Assembly: GCF_035594035.1 (NCBI RefSeq)
Contig: NZ_CP141588.1
Coordinates: 3,006,501 to 3,070,500 of the forward strand
Length of the DNA stretch: 64,000 bases
Direction of reading: 5' to 3'
Source of the DNA: Sphingomonas sp. LY54
GTDB lineage: Bacteria > Pseudomonadota > Alphaproteobacteria > Sphingomonadales > Sphingomonadaceae
In this document: piece by piece, positions 44,901 to 54,159 of the stretch
How the letters are laid out: each line of letters starts with the position of its first letter
How positions within the stretch are numbered: the first letter of the stretch is position 1
Made by a program: the position numbers and the translations under genes
The notes under the pieces: model-generated
What the model was told of the DNA's origin: nothing
The model's input: only the letters and a program-made list of their open reading frames with translations
Databases searched by the model: none

Positions 44901-45295
44901 TGCCCTCGCCGCTCGACGGCTTCTCGGTTCGCGGCTCGTTCAGCATCAACGATCCGGACGTGCCGATTGTCCAGGTCGCGGACAAGCTTGGCACCTTTTC
45001 CTTGTCCTACCGCAAGGGCCCGGTGCGCCTTCATCTCAACACAGTGTGGACCGACGAGAAGTACCGCAGCACGACGCCGACTTGGTATGCCGCGAGCTGG
45101 GACGTGAACCTTTCGGGCAGCGTTGCCGTCCGGCGCGGGCTGGAGGCCTTCTTCTCGGTCCGCAACCTGCTCAACAATCCGCGCAACGTCATCGTGGCCG
45201 GCTCCGTCGCAACGAGCGGCGAGCTGGGCGATCACAGCGCGATCTTCCACCACACCGGCACCAGCGGGACGATCGGCCTGCGGGCGCGCTTCTAG
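41990..45295 (+). CDS. TonB-dependent transducer with STN and carboxypeptidase-like domains
   Basis: A 1101-residue outer-membrane receptor. Signal peptide (to about residue 26), an STN signalling domain (RAFDIPAQPAVKAIPEFALQ, residues 28-100), then a CarboxypepD_reg-like beta domain (KGTVTGRVIDPATGEYLRNA, about 115-200), TonB box/plug (EEEIVVVGSLEG; GEFIKFMPGVDTDAGG) and barrel ending TIGLRARF. The STN domain shows it signals through the upstream FecR/FecI pair. The order STN plus carboxypeptidase-like domain recalls SusC-type transducers. Genes around it suggest uptake of a phosphate ester or its product. GTG start with TCGGGGG upstream. Confidence 0.88.
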   Translation: MISRHSILSGTAMFLAVAATAPAQAQVRAFDIPAQPAVKAIPEFALQAQIQIVAPARDLAGVQTPAIKGEMEARDALRRLIAGTPLEIAGDDGQVVTLRSTRAAATADAEQAAGKGTVTGRVIDPATGEYLRNAIIELTEAGGDRRTATSGENGEYRLLDVPAGTAEIVVRYTGYALQSATVQVAGGETARRDFALAHRGADGPAEEEIVVVGSLEGDARAIMSQRQSMDIKNSLSAESYGDIADGNPGEFIKFMPGVDTDAGGDGDGTVRNVKLRGLPASYTGVTVNGVSLSGVDASGGAGGSRTFSFEQLSLSAIDSIEISKTVSADVDANAPAGTINIKTKRAFDRRGRRIKAQVSASTHSDMWDSREQTGPGEGGYGDKRFLPNWQLEYSDVFFGRLGLAASLSQSKLYVEKEQTTLTRNYVPTAASPDPMAIAGIELQHERRQITRFSASANLDFKATDRLTLSLAGIYNESDIWAGDTAYNFTTGARARGVIGDPVFDITTQQLATANTVSMQNTLNYKTSGGKTIIPSFQWEGDRVALDGNLFYSNSVSTYDPEGEKDSAYVTSALTARGNFSAQREPGDLTGQKWQIQQLSGVDWSDPASFNSAGALVLRTNNGPYAERTEKGGALNLTYQFDAGSVPVTFKSGLKFQRSAWLYENPTDLSRYQYIGPVPIAEMLGQVQGSNQISFADSGIDVRTLNGSGNLYMPSTYKLLDFYRQNPEYWRPTTATSPTEWYNLHVGNNRDFSEQTTALYAMATSELTLKLKIRAGLRWEQTETSVLEADPLSPEEVAAAGFAVSASTGRATTIEGLEYQFQSRPRAYRKGRYDNFFPSASLKYEFNRSTQLQLGYSRTIRRPEVGDLTGVWSVNEIDRIVRAPNPGLKPEMSDNFSARLAHYFEPVGMVAINYYQNRVKGLFQTVDLTADEFGYTGEDYAGYTFRTTTTVSDEAINIRGWELEFNHALDYLPSPLDGFSVRGSFSINDPDVPIVQVADKLGTFSLSYRKGPVRLHLNTVWTDEKYRSTTPTWYAASWDVNLSGSVAVRRGLEAFFSVRNLLNNPRNVIVAGSVATSGELGDHSAIFHHTGTSGTIGLRARF

Positions 45296-45337
45296 CGCCG
45301 CGCCAGGCGCCAATCCTCGAAACATGGAAGTGACAGG

Positions 45338-46930
45338 ATGACCAAGCTCGTGCTCGATCGTCGCAAGCTGCTCGTCGGAGCCGGTGGCCTCGCCTTATTC
45401 TCGGGGCTCGGGCGCGTCGCCTGGGCCGCTCCGAAGTTTACCGCCAACCCCTTTTCGCTCGGCGTGGCGTCGGGCGATCCCTGGCCCGACGGGTTCGTCC
45501 TCTGGACGCGGCTCGCGCCCAAGCCGCTGGAGGAGCATGGCGGCATGCCGATGGCGGCGGTGGCGGTGCGCTGGGAAGTCGCGGAAGACGATCGCTTCAC
45601 CAAAATCGTCCGTACGGGCGAGGCTGTGGCCCGGCCGGAGCTGGGTCATTCGGTCCATGTCGAGGTCGGCGGGCTTCGGCCCCGCCGCCCTTATTGGTAC
45701 CGCTTCCGCGTCGACGGCGCCGAGGCCAGCCCCGTCGGCACGGCCCGCACCGCTCCGGCCCCCGCTGAGAAGGTCGACCGCGTCCGGATGGCGGTGGTCG
45801 GGTGCCAGGCCTATCCACACGGCTGGTACGAAGCCTATCGCCATTTGAGCGAGGAGGCAGAGCTAGATGCGGTCTTCCATTATGGCGATTATATCTACGA
45901 AACCGGCGGGCGCCCGACCCCGGCGCGCCTCCAGGTCAGAGACGCCGCCGGCAATGTCGTGGACCGGTCCCATTTTGGCGACGAGATCTATTCGGTCGAC
46001 GATTATCGGCGCCGCTACGCCCAATATAAGACCGATCCCCATCTGCAGGCCGCGCACGCATCGGCTGCGTTCGTCAGCTCGTTCGACGATCATGAGATCG
46101 ACAACAATTGGGCCGACATGATCGATCAGGACGGCACCCCGCCGGAAGCATTCGCCCTGCGCCGCTTTGCCGCGATGCAGGCCTGGTACGAGAATATGCC
46201 GGTGCGGCGTGCGCAGCTTCCCCGAGCGGGCGGCCTCACCATGTATCGACGCATCGATTATGGCGGGCTTTTACGCATGCATGTGCTCGATACGCGCAGC
46301 TATCGCGACGATCAATTGTGCCAGAAGCCGGGCGAGCAAGCCTGCCGCACCGAAAACGGGCCGGACACGACGTTGCTCGGATCCGCGCAGGAAGCATGGC
46401 TCGCGGAAGGGCTGGACAATGGAGCGCGCTGGAATCTGATTGCCCAGCAGGTTCTCGTCATGCCGCTCTTCACGCCCGGGCCGAACGGTCGGCAGATGCG
46501 GCCGGGCTTCGACCCCTGGAGCGGCTATCCGCAGGCTCGCGAGCGGCTCGTGAAAACGATTACGGACCGCGACCTTACCAACGTCGTCATCGCCACCGGC
46601 GACGCGCACATGCACGGGATCGGAACTGTGCCCGTGCGCGACGACGAGCCGGATGGCCCGGCCGCAGCGACCGAGTTCCTGACGACCTCGATCACGTCAG
46701 GCGGCGACGGGCAGGCGGAGGCGTCCGACGGCTTCCAGGCGCTGCTGGACGGAAGCCCGAACCTGGCGCTCCTGAACCATCAGCGCGGTTACCAGACCTT
46801 CGACATCACGGCGAAGGAGTGGCGCACCGACGTGAAGGTCATGGACCGGGTCCAGACGCCGGGCGGAAAGCTCAGCACCTTGGCCCGCTTCACCGTCACG
46901 CCGGACAAGGCTGCGCTGCACCGCATCTGA
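45338..46930 (+). CDS. phoD: PhoD-family alkaline phosphatase/phosphodiesterase, Tat-exported
   Basis: A 530-residue metallo-phosphoesterase. A twin-arginine signal (LDRRKLLVGAGGLALF) sends the folded enzyme across the inner membrane. An N-terminal Fn3-like domain (about 40-140) precedes the catalytic domain with metal ligands in VVGCQAYPHG, HYGDYIYETGG, SFDDHEIDNNWAD and ATGDAHMHGIG. PhoD enzymes use Ca2+ and Fe3+ and release phosphate from mono- and diesters. It lies 42 bases after the transducer gene, so it is probably co-expressed under FecI control. Confidence 0.92.
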   Translation: MTKLVLDRRKLLVGAGGLALFSGLGRVAWAAPKFTANPFSLGVASGDPWPDGFVLWTRLAPKPLEEHGGMPMAAVAVRWEVAEDDRFTKIVRTGEAVARPELGHSVHVEVGGLRPRRPYWYRFRVDGAEASPVGTARTAPAPAEKVDRVRMAVVGCQAYPHGWYEAYRHLSEEAELDAVFHYGDYIYETGGRPTPARLQVRDAAGNVVDRSHFGDEIYSVDDYRRRYAQYKTDPHLQAAHASAAFVSSFDDHEIDNNWADMIDQDGTPPEAFALRRFAAMQAWYENMPVRRAQLPRAGGLTMYRRIDYGGLLRMHVLDTRSYRDDQLCQKPGEQACRTENGPDTTLLGSAQEAWLAEGLDNGARWNLIAQQVLVMPLFTPGPNGRQMRPGFDPWSGYPQARERLVKTITDRDLTNVVIATGDAHMHGIGTVPVRDDEPDGPAAATEFLTTSITSGGDGQAEASDGFQALLDGSPNLALLNHQRGYQTFDITAKEWRTDVKVMDRVQTPGGKLSTLARFTVTPDKAALHRI

Positions 46931-47027
46931 GGGACGCCTGCGTCTGCCTGCTCGGGCCCGATCGATCGCTGTCCCACGATCATCATGGGCGGGCGATAGT
47001 CGATGCCCATAATCATGGGGGTAGACT

Positions 47028-48530
47028 ATGATCAGCCATTATATGCGCTTCGCCGGCGCCAGCCTAATCGCACTTTCCGCGGCGCCCGCTATCGCACAGG
47101 CGGTTGACGAGACCGGGGACGAAGCCATCGTCGTCACCGCGCAGCTCCGCGAGCAGGATCCGGTCGAGGTTCCGTTCGCGCTGACGGCTTATTCGGGCAG
47201 GGATCTGGAAGCGCTCGGCATCCCAGAGTTCGAGGAGCTGTCGCAATGTGTGCCCGGCTTCGAGGTCCAGAACCAGTCGCCCAACAATCCGGGCTTCGTG
47301 ATGCGCGGCATCACTTCGGATTCAGGCACGGCCTATAACGAGCCGCGCGTGTCGGTCTTCCAGGACGGCGTCTCCATCTCCAAGTCGCGCGGCTCCTATG
47401 TCGAGCTGTTCGATCTCGAGCGCGTCGAGATCGCCAAGGGACCGCAATCGACCCTCTATGGCCGCGGCGCGCTGATCGGCGCCGTCAACCTCATCCAGAA
47501 CAAGGCCGACCCTTCCGCCTTCGCCGCGAACGCGCGCGCCGCCTACGGCAATTACGACTCCTGGATGCTCGAAGGCATGGTCAACGCGCCGCTGTCCGAC
47601 GCCGCGGCTGTACGCCTGTCTGGCCGCGCCAAGCAGCGCGACGGCTATGTCGAGAATCTGATCGGTGACGAGGATGTCAACTCGACCGACACCTGGGCGG
47701 TCCGCGGGGCGTTCAACCTCAGCCCGGCCAACAGCGGCGTCAGCATCGACGTCATCGCCAACTACCAGAAAGACTCGCCGTCCGGCACGTCGTTCAAGTC
47801 GATCCTCTTCAACCCGACCGACCCGACAAGCGGAGCGGTACTCGGCTCTCGATCCGGAGGACGGCGCGGCGCTCGCGCCCGGAGCCGGGTTTGAAGGCGG
47901 CCGGGCGCTCGGCCTCGATCGCGAGGTGTGGGGCGTCAACGGCATTGCCGCGATCGACCTTTCCGACAACCTGAAGCTCACCTCCATCAGCGCCTATCGC
48001 GAATTCGATTCGCTCGAGATTTTCGACGCCGACGGGCTTTCGCTGCCGATGCTCACCGCGGCCGAGGATGCGCGGGGAGAGCAGACCAGCCAGGAACTGC
48101 GCCTCGCCTTCGACAATGGTGGCGCGGTAACGGCCTTTGTCGGCGCGAGCTATTTCAAGGAGAAGGGCTCGCAGCGCACGCCGGCCCAATTCGACGAGCG
48201 CATGGCCCTAGCCCGGCTGGCCAATGTGCTGAACGGCCCAATCCCCGGCCGGCCGGCCGCGGACCCGGCACCCCCGCCGTCTTCGCCAACACCGCCTTCA
48301 CCGGCGCGCTCCTCCAGGGCGTCGCCGCGGCCTATGGCGTGGCGCTGCCGGCGGCGCAGGCGCAGGCGATCGCGGCCAACCTGCAGTCAACCTATCGCGA
48401 GACGTCGACCAACTTCAGCGAAACCGAGGCCTTCGACATTTTCGGCGACGTCACGGTGCGCCTGTCGGACCGTTTCGAGATCGGCGCTGGCCTTCGCTAC
48501 ACGCGCGACGACAAGGTATCCACACGGTCG
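47028..48530 (+). pseudogene. TonB-dependent receptor, frameshifted and C-terminally truncated
   Basis: A good start (MISHYMRFAGASLIALSAAP), plug (AIVVTAQLREQDPVEVPFAL; GFVMRGITSDSGTAYNEPRV; KGPQSTLYGRGALIGAVNLI) and barrel beginning are readable. The frame shifts near 47845 (into ALDPEDGAALAPGAGFEGG), then back near 48265 (into VFANTAFTGALLQGVAAAYG). After GAGLRYTRDDKVSTRS the barrel stops and PhoD-like sequence follows in the same frame. The final strands and the C-terminal aromatic residue are lost, so it cannot make a normal receptor. It is a different receptor type from the one at 41990. Confidence 0.82.
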
Positions 48531-49563
48531 GTTCCGGTAGCGCTCGCCTGGCAATTCGCGAAGAGCGCCAACGGCCCGGCGGTCGCAACCGGACGCACGG
48601 CGGCGAAGCCCGACCGCGACTTCACCGTCAAGGTGGAGGCAACCGGCCTCGCGAGCAGAAAGGACTATTGGTTCTGGTTTCGAGGCGCCGGACGGCACGC
48701 GCTCGCCGGCCGGCCGCTTCAGGACGCTTCCGGCCGGGGCCGTCGAGGATGTCGTTCTCGCGGCGGCCTCTTGCCAGCTGCGCCCGGGAGGATCGTTCAA
48801 CGCCTGGGACGCGGCGGCGAAGCTCGACCGGCTCGACGCCGTCGTCCATCTCGGCGACTATATCTACGAATATGGGGCCGACGGTCACGGCAATGCCGTC
48901 GGCCGCACGCTGGGCCGCATCCCGGAGCCGGCGCACGAGATAGTGACGCTCTCCGATTATCGCGCCCGGCACGCTCAGTATAAATCCGACTCTGACTTGC
49001 AGGCGGCCCACGCCCGTGCGCCGTTCATCTGCGTGTGGGACGATCATGAAAGCGCTAACGATTGCTGGGCCGACGGCGCCCAAAAATCACGGCCCGGCCG
49101 AAGGGGCGTGGCGCGCCCGCAAGGCGGCCGCCCTTCAGGCCTATTTCGAATGGATGCCGATCCGGGAGCCGAAGGGCGGTCAGTCGCGCGAAGCGATCAA
49201 CCGCGCCTTCCAGTTCGGCGATCTCGCCAGCTGCTGATGGTTGAAACCCGTCTCCTGTCGCGCAGCCAGCAACTCGTGTCCAAGGGCAAGGTGTCCGACC
49301 CGGCCTCCTTCGAGGCGCTGCTCGAGGCGCGCGAGCAACCTGAGCGGGAATTGCTCGGCGAAGGCCAGCGCCGCTGGCTCGAGCAGGAACTGACGGCGTC
49401 GGTAGCGGCCGGCAAGCCGTGGCAGATCGTCGGCGACCAGGTCGTCATGGCGCGCGTCGCCGGGCCGGACGTCGAGCAGATGATCGGCGCGGACAAGTTC
49501 GCCGCTGCCCTGGCGCGGCTTCCCGAGCCGATCCAGCGCAACGTCAGGGACAGCATCGCTGCT
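48531..49563 (+). pseudogene. Second PhoD-like phosphodiesterase, truncated and frameshifted
   Basis: It lacks the Tat signal and the first ~70 residues; homology begins at LAWQFAKSANGPAVATGRTA, joined directly to the receptor fragment. Readable parts in changing frames: DFTVKVEATGLASRKDYWFW; after ~48680 DAVVHLGDYIYEYGADGHGN and [20 protein letters not shown]; after ~49082 [20 protein letters not shown]; after ~49232 QRRWLEQELTASVAAGKPWQ. It ends near 49563 before the C-terminal metal-site part. Three frameshifts and two truncations make it non-functional. Confidence 0.82.
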
Positions 49564-49617
49564 TCAGGGGATCGTCGAAACTCCGCGCCAGGGTGTAACC
49601 GCGCATACGCTCGTCGA

Positions 49618-49712
49618 CAGGATTGGCAGCCAATTTCGGCCGTTCCGCTGAGCGCCAAAAGCGCTCGTCCGGACCTCGTCCGGCCGCGCCTCAAGGTGGA
49701 CGTTCGACTGGT
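49618..49712. repeat. Dispersed intergenic repeat, copy C
   Basis: Holds CGTTCCGCTGAGCGCCAA (49641-49658); the 22-base block 49637-49658 is identical to 37215-37236. It begins about 55 bases after homology to PhoD stops. The rest of the gap up to 49847 shows no gene. Confidence 0.6.
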
Positions 49713-49847
49713 GGCTGCCACGGAAGCACCTGCCATTGCCTTCGCGCCGCGAGGCCAAAACGGGAGCTGTGTGGTTATAGCCATGGCCCGCTCCATCGCC
49801 GCCGCCTTTTGCACGGGTTGGAGGTGCCGCGAAGCTTGGAGGACTTT

Positions 49848-51176
49848 ATGGCAGTCAATCAACCAGCGAGCGAAGCGGCAGCCAATGCGGTAGGCGACTT
49901 CTTCGGCCTGCCGCCGGTGGCCAGCGCCGACTTCGGCGATATGGCGATAGCCTTCGGACTTGTCGCCGCCATCTTTCTCCTGGTCCGGTGGATGTCGAGG
50001 CGGCTGCGCAGGTGGCTGGATGCAAAGGTGGCGCCGAAGCTCGAGGGGGCCCAGCACCAGCGCGTCCTTGCCAGCAATCACGCCGCCTCCGCCATCGGCG
50101 CGATAGCCGGGATCATCCTGTTGACTATGGCTGCCGCCGCGCATGACTGGCTGCCTTATTCGATGCTCCTGTTCGACCTTGCCATCCCGCTGGCATCGGC
50201 CCTGGCAGCGTGGCGGGTCGCCTTGGCATTCAACGTGCCGGAAAGCGGGGCTCTGGCGATCGCCTTCATCTGCGGCTTCGCCGTGCTCACCAGACGCTAC
50301 GAGCAACTCGACTTCGTGGAGCGCTCGCTGGACGGATATGCGGTCACCTTCGGCGAAACCGAAATCTCGCTACTCGACGTGCTGGGCGTCGCGTTCGCCG
50401 GGGTCGTACTATATGCAGTCGTGCGCGTCGCGAACCAGGGCGCCAAGGCATTCATTCGCCGTCGAAGCAATCTCGACATCACGCAAAGTCTCCTGGCGGA
50501 GAAGATCGCTGCCATCGTGATCGCCGTGATGGCGATCTTCGTCGCAATCGACATGCTCGGTATCGACACGACCGCTCTCTCGGTCTTCTCGGGCACGGTC
50601 GGCCTCGGGCTCGGCTTCGGGCTCCAGAAGATCTTCAGCAATCTGGTATCGGGGATCATCCTCCTCATGGACCGCTCGATCAAGCCGGGCGACGTGATTG
50701 TGGTCGGCGAAGCGGTAGGCGAGGTCAATCGGATCGGCACCCGAGCCGTTTCGGTGATTACCCGCGACGGGAAGGAATATCTCATCCCGAACGAGCTGCT
50801 GATGACCGAACGGGTGGAGAATTGGAACTATTCCTCCCGCAATGTCCGGATCCGCATGACGATCAGGGTAGGCTATGAAAGCGATGTCGATTTGGTGGAG
50901 CGTCTGCTGCAGAGGGCGACCCAGGAAAGTCCGCGCGTGCTCGATGCCCCGCCTCCCGCAGTGCGGATTACCGACATCAGCAATTCAGGAATCAAGATCG
51001 AGTTGCGCTTCTGGATCAGCGATCCCGAGGACGGCCTCGGCAACATCCAGAGCGAGATTTACAAGCGCGTCCTGGCCAAATTCCGCGAGCATGACATCGT
51101 CCTGCCGAACGAGGGCCGCGACGTGGAGATCACGAAGGTGCCGCCCATTTACCTGAAGGGGGCGGAGGAGAGCTGA
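49848..51176 (+). CDS. MscS-family mechanosensitive channel (long form)
   Basis: A 442-residue channel with about five to six N-terminal helices before the MscS core. The pore helix and beta domain are clear: ALSVFSGTVGLGLGFGLQKI, FSNLVSGIILLMDRSIKPGD and NRIGTRAVSVITRDGKEYLI with PNELLMTERVENWNYSSRN. The C-terminal domain ends near IYKRVLAKFREHDIVLPNEG. Extra helices suggest a modified sensor relative to the short copy at 17728. TTGGAGGAC precedes the ATG. Confidence 0.9.
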   Translation: MAVNQPASEAAANAVGDFFGLPPVASADFGDMAIAFGLVAAIFLLVRWMSRRLRRWLDAKVAPKLEGAQHQRVLASNHAASAIGAIAGIILLTMAAAAHDWLPYSMLLFDLAIPLASALAAWRVALAFNVPESGALAIAFICGFAVLTRRYEQLDFVERSLDGYAVTFGETEISLLDVLGVAFAGVVLYAVVRVANQGAKAFIRRRSNLDITQSLLAEKIAAIVIAVMAIFVAIDMLGIDTTALSVFSGTVGLGLGFGLQKIFSNLVSGIILLMDRSIKPGDVIVVGEAVGEVNRIGTRAVSVITRDGKEYLIPNELLMTERVENWNYSSRNVRIRMTIRVGYESDVDLVERLLQRATQESPRVLDAPPPAVRITDISNSGIKIELRFWISDPEDGLGNIQSEIYKRVLAKFREHDIVLPNEGRDVEITKVPPIYLKGAEES

Positions 51177-51196
51177 AAGGCGGCCAAGGCGCGCCG

Positions 51197-52228
51197 TCAA
51201 GTTTCGTCGGTCGGCAGCTGCGTGGCCGTGCCCAGCCCCTCACGGACGTAGAGCCGCTTGACCATGACGAGCAGCACGACGGTGAGCGGCGCGGCAAGCA
51301 GAATTCCGGCAAGGCCGAATATCAGGCCACCGGCGACAAGCGCGAACAGCAGCAGCGCAGGCGGAAGGTCGACCGCTTTCTGCTGCAGCATCGGGGTGAT
51401 GAGGCTTCCTTCCAGCTGCTGGATGACGAGATAGAGACCCGCCGTCCACAGCGCGAGCTGCGGCGACTGGGTGAAGGCGATCAGGATACCGGGGATCGCG
51501 GCCAGGATCGGGCCGAGCGTGGGCACGAAATCCAGCAGGGCCGCGATGAGCCCGAGCGTCAGGGCGGCGGGAACGCCCAGCATCCATAAACCAAAGCCGG
51601 TCAGAACGCCGACGATCAGCATCGCGATAAGCTGTCCGATCAGCCATCGCCCGAGCGCCACGCCGCTGTCGTCCAGGGCATCGGCGACTTTGTGGCGGCT
51701 GCGTTCGGGCACGAGCTTCAGCAGGCCCCGGCGATAAAGAGACGGCTGCGCTGCCAGGTAGATGCCGGCGACCAGCACCAGAAGCGTATCGGCGATCCCG
51801 CTGCCCACCGAGACCGCAAGCCCACCAATCCGTGCGGCAATTCCCTGACCTTCCCCGCCACTCAATATCCGTTCCAGGCCGAGCGGTTCCAGCCGTTCGC
51901 GCAGCGTGCGGAGGGCCTCCGGAAGCTCGGTCCTGATCGTCGCTGCCTGGCGGGCGATCTCCCCGCCGAACAGCCATAAAGCGGTAAGCACAGTTCCGAT
52001 CACGAGCAGCACCGCGCACAGCAATGCCGCCCATCGCGGGAGATGAATCCAGTGCTGCAAGGGCCGGGCGATAAGGCTGAAGACGAGGCCGACGACCACT
52101 CCTCCGAAGACGAGGATCACCAGCTCGCGCATCGTCCACAGGAGGAACAGCAGGCTGAGCAGGCCGAGGAAGATCAGGACGCGCCCGGTATATTGTCCGA
52201 CAGTGAGGTGGGGGTTGCGCTCGGTCAT
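51197..52228 (-). CDS. AI-2E family (PerM/TqsA-like) membrane transporter
   Basis: A 343-residue protein with about eight helices. The start MTERNPHLTVGQYTGRVLIF and family segments LLDFVPTLGPILAAIPGILI and QQLEGSLITPMLQQKAVDLP with PPALLLFALVAGGLIFGLAG are diagnostic. Family members export autoinducer-2 or act as Na+/H+ antiporters, but most are uncharacterised. Convergent with the MscS gene. Start at 52228 follows GGGGAGACTGGC; the open frame extends upstream without support. Confidence 0.87.
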   Translation of the reverse strand: MTERNPHLTVGQYTGRVLIFLGLLSLLFLLWTMRELVILVFGGVVVGLVFSLIARPLQHWIHLPRWAALLCAVLLVIGTVLTALWLFGGEIARQAATIRTELPEALRTLRERLEPLGLERILSGGEGQGIAARIGGLAVSVGSGIADTLLVLVAGIYLAAQPSLYRRGLLKLVPERSRHKVADALDDSGVALGRWLIGQLIAMLIVGVLTGFGLWMLGVPAALTLGLIAALLDFVPTLGPILAAIPGILIAFTQSPQLALWTAGLYLVIQQLEGSLITPMLQQKAVDLPPALLLFALVAGGLIFGLAGILLAAPLTVVLLVMVKRLYVREGLGTATQLPTDET

Positions 52229-52293
52229 GCCAGTCTCCCCTTGCGTCTCGCCGCCCCAATCAACGGTTCCGGCTGTGCGGCGCGTGCGACATC

Positions 52294-53943
52294 CTAGCTC
52301 AAGCCGGTGTATCTGAAGAACTCGTCGGCAGACATGCCCTCGAGCTGCTTGATCTCCCCGGCTTCGATATAGCCGACGGCAGCGGCGTAGGCGTCCCATT
52401 CGGACCTGAGCTCGTCGAACTTCTCGGGTTCCGCGCTGGCGAGGTTGGTCATCTCGCGCGGATCGTCGCGCAGGTTGAACAGGTGCCAGTCATTCTCGCC
52501 ATAAGGCGGGGCCATGAAGATCAGCTTCCAGTCGCCTTTAATGATCGCGCGACACTCGACCATCTCGAAACCGAGGGCATCCAGCGGGCCCCTGACGGGC
52601 GCCAGGCTTTCGCCGGAAAGATAGGGCTTCCAGGACTTGCCGTAGATGGGCGCCAACGCCTGGCCCTGGCGTTCGTCCGGCCGCTCGATCCCGATGAAGT
52701 CGAGGATGGTCGGGAGCACATCGGTCGCATGCAGCAGTTGCGACGTGTCTATGCCCCGCTTGACGATGCCCGGCCCGGCAACGATCAGCGGGACTTGCGT
52801 GCCGCCCTCGTAGGTCGTCGTCTTGAAATAGGAGAAAGGCGTGTTGGCGACCTCGGCCCAAGCGCCGCCGATCGAGACGAAGGATCCCTTCCTGCCCATA
52901 TTCTCCAGGCTGTTGTCATATTTCTTCTCGATCAGCTCGGGCGTGTTCGGCGCGTAGAAAGAGGGCTCCTTGGGATTGGCGCCGTTGTCGGACATGAAGA
53001 TGACGATGGTATCGTCATATTGGCCCTGCTCCTTCAGCAAGGCGAACACCCGCCCGATATTGTGATCGGCATTCTCGATCATCGCCGCGTAGATCTCCAT
53101 CTTCCACGCCTGCTCGGCTCTCTCCTGCTCGTCGAGTTCGTCCCACGCGGGGAAGAGGCCGCTGCCCGGATTGTCCGCCAAGGCCTCCGGGATCAGCCCC
53201 ATCTCCTGCATGCGCGAGAGCCGGCGCCGGCGGATAGCGTCGTAGCCCGAGTCATAGGCGCCGCGACAAACATCGAGCCACTGGTCGGGCACCTGCAGGG
53301 GATCGTGGGGAGCGGTGAAGGCGAGATAGGCGAAGAAAGGGGCGTCATCCCCTTGCCCGGCCAGATAGGAGATCATCTTGTCCGCATAATAGTCCGACGA
53401 ATAGAAATCGTCGGGGAGATCGTCCGTAACGTCCTTCCCGTCTTCGTCGTAGCGGGTGTGCGGGACTTCATTGGCACTCAGCGCACGATGGTCGTTGAAG
53501 TGGCTGGCGCCGCCGCCGAGGAAGGAGAAGACCCGCTCGAAGCCGCGATCTTCGGGACGATATCCGTCGATGGCGCCCAAATGCCACTTGCCGGCCATAT
53601 AGGTGCGGTAGCCCTCGCCTTTCAGCACTTCGGCGATCGTCATCACGCGATGGTTGAGCGGGCCTTCATAGCCCGGCTGCATATATTGATTGGTCGAATG
53701 CATCGGCGGCATCGTGCCGAGGCCGTTCTGGTGATTGTCCACGCCGCTGAGCAGCATCGATCGGGTCGGCGCGCACAGCGAGGAAACGTGGAAGTTGCGG
53801 AGCCTGACGCCCTCGTCTGCCAGCGCCGCCAACACCGGCGTCCGGATCTCGCCGCCGAACGGCTGGCAATCCGAATAACCCATGTCATCGACGACGATCA
53901 GCAGGACGTTGGGCCGTTTAGCCTCTGGTGCGGTTGCGCTCAC
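52294..53943 (-). CDS. Arylsulfatase-like sulfatase (FGly type)
   Basis: A 549-residue sulfate ester hydrolase of the alkaline-phosphatase superfamily. Metal site: NVLLIVVDDMGYSD with Asp19/Asp20; the catalytic Cys57 in SLCAPTRSMLLSG should be turned into formylglycine by FGE or anaerobic SME; further metal ligands lie in FMSDNGANPKEPS. GTG start at 53943 is set by a perfect AGGAGG 5 bases upstream. There is no signal peptide from this start. It is divergent from the DUF1269-like gene. Confidence 0.88.
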   Translation of the reverse strand: MSATAPEAKRPNVLLIVVDDMGYSDCQPFGGEIRTPVLAALADEGVRLRNFHVSSLCAPTRSMLLSGVDNHQNGLGTMPPMHSTNQYMQPGYEGPLNHRVMTIAEVLKGEGYRTYMAGKWHLGAIDGYRPEDRGFERVFSFLGGGASHFNDHRALSANEVPHTRYDEDGKDVTDDLPDDFYSSDYYADKMISYLAGQGDDAPFFAYLAFTAPHDPLQVPDQWLDVCRGAYDSGYDAIRRRRLSRMQEMGLIPEALADNPGSGLFPAWDELDEQERAEQAWKMEIYAAMIENADHNIGRVFALLKEQGQYDDTIVIFMSDNGANPKEPSFYAPNTPELIEKKYDNSLENMGRKGSFVSIGGAWAEVANTPFSYFKTTTYEGGTQVPLIVAGPGIVKRGIDTSQLLHATDVLPTILDFIGIERPDERQGQALAPIYGKSWKPYLSGESLAPVRGPLDALGFEMVECRAIIKGDWKLIFMAPPYGENDWHLFNLRDDPREMTNLASAEPEKFDELRSEWDAYAAAVGYIEAGEIKQLEGMSADEFFRYTGLS

Positions 53944-54159
53944 GCTCGCCTCCTGTCGCTGGCAGTCAGAGGCGAACGAGGTGCCCGACACTCAGGTTCC
54001 CGATGAACGCGGCGCATGAGACAACAAGCGCCGGATCGAGGGAACGCTCGAACCGCGTGAGGGTTGATGAAGCCGCGAGTACGCTTGGGGTCGAGTTCCG
54101 GCCGCCGACGCGGTCCGACATTCGACATTGTTCTCCACCTTCCTCCAAGGAGGCAATCT

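Noticed and set aside
46985..47010. ATGGGC/GCCCAT inverted repeat before the receptor pseudogene
   Set aside because: Only 6-base arms with a 14-base loop; too weak to call a terminator or operator.
51197..52228. Autoinducer-2 exporter
   Set aside because: Family membership is clear, but most AI-2E members do not carry AI-2 and no luxS gene is seen here, so the quorum-sensing role is not claimed.
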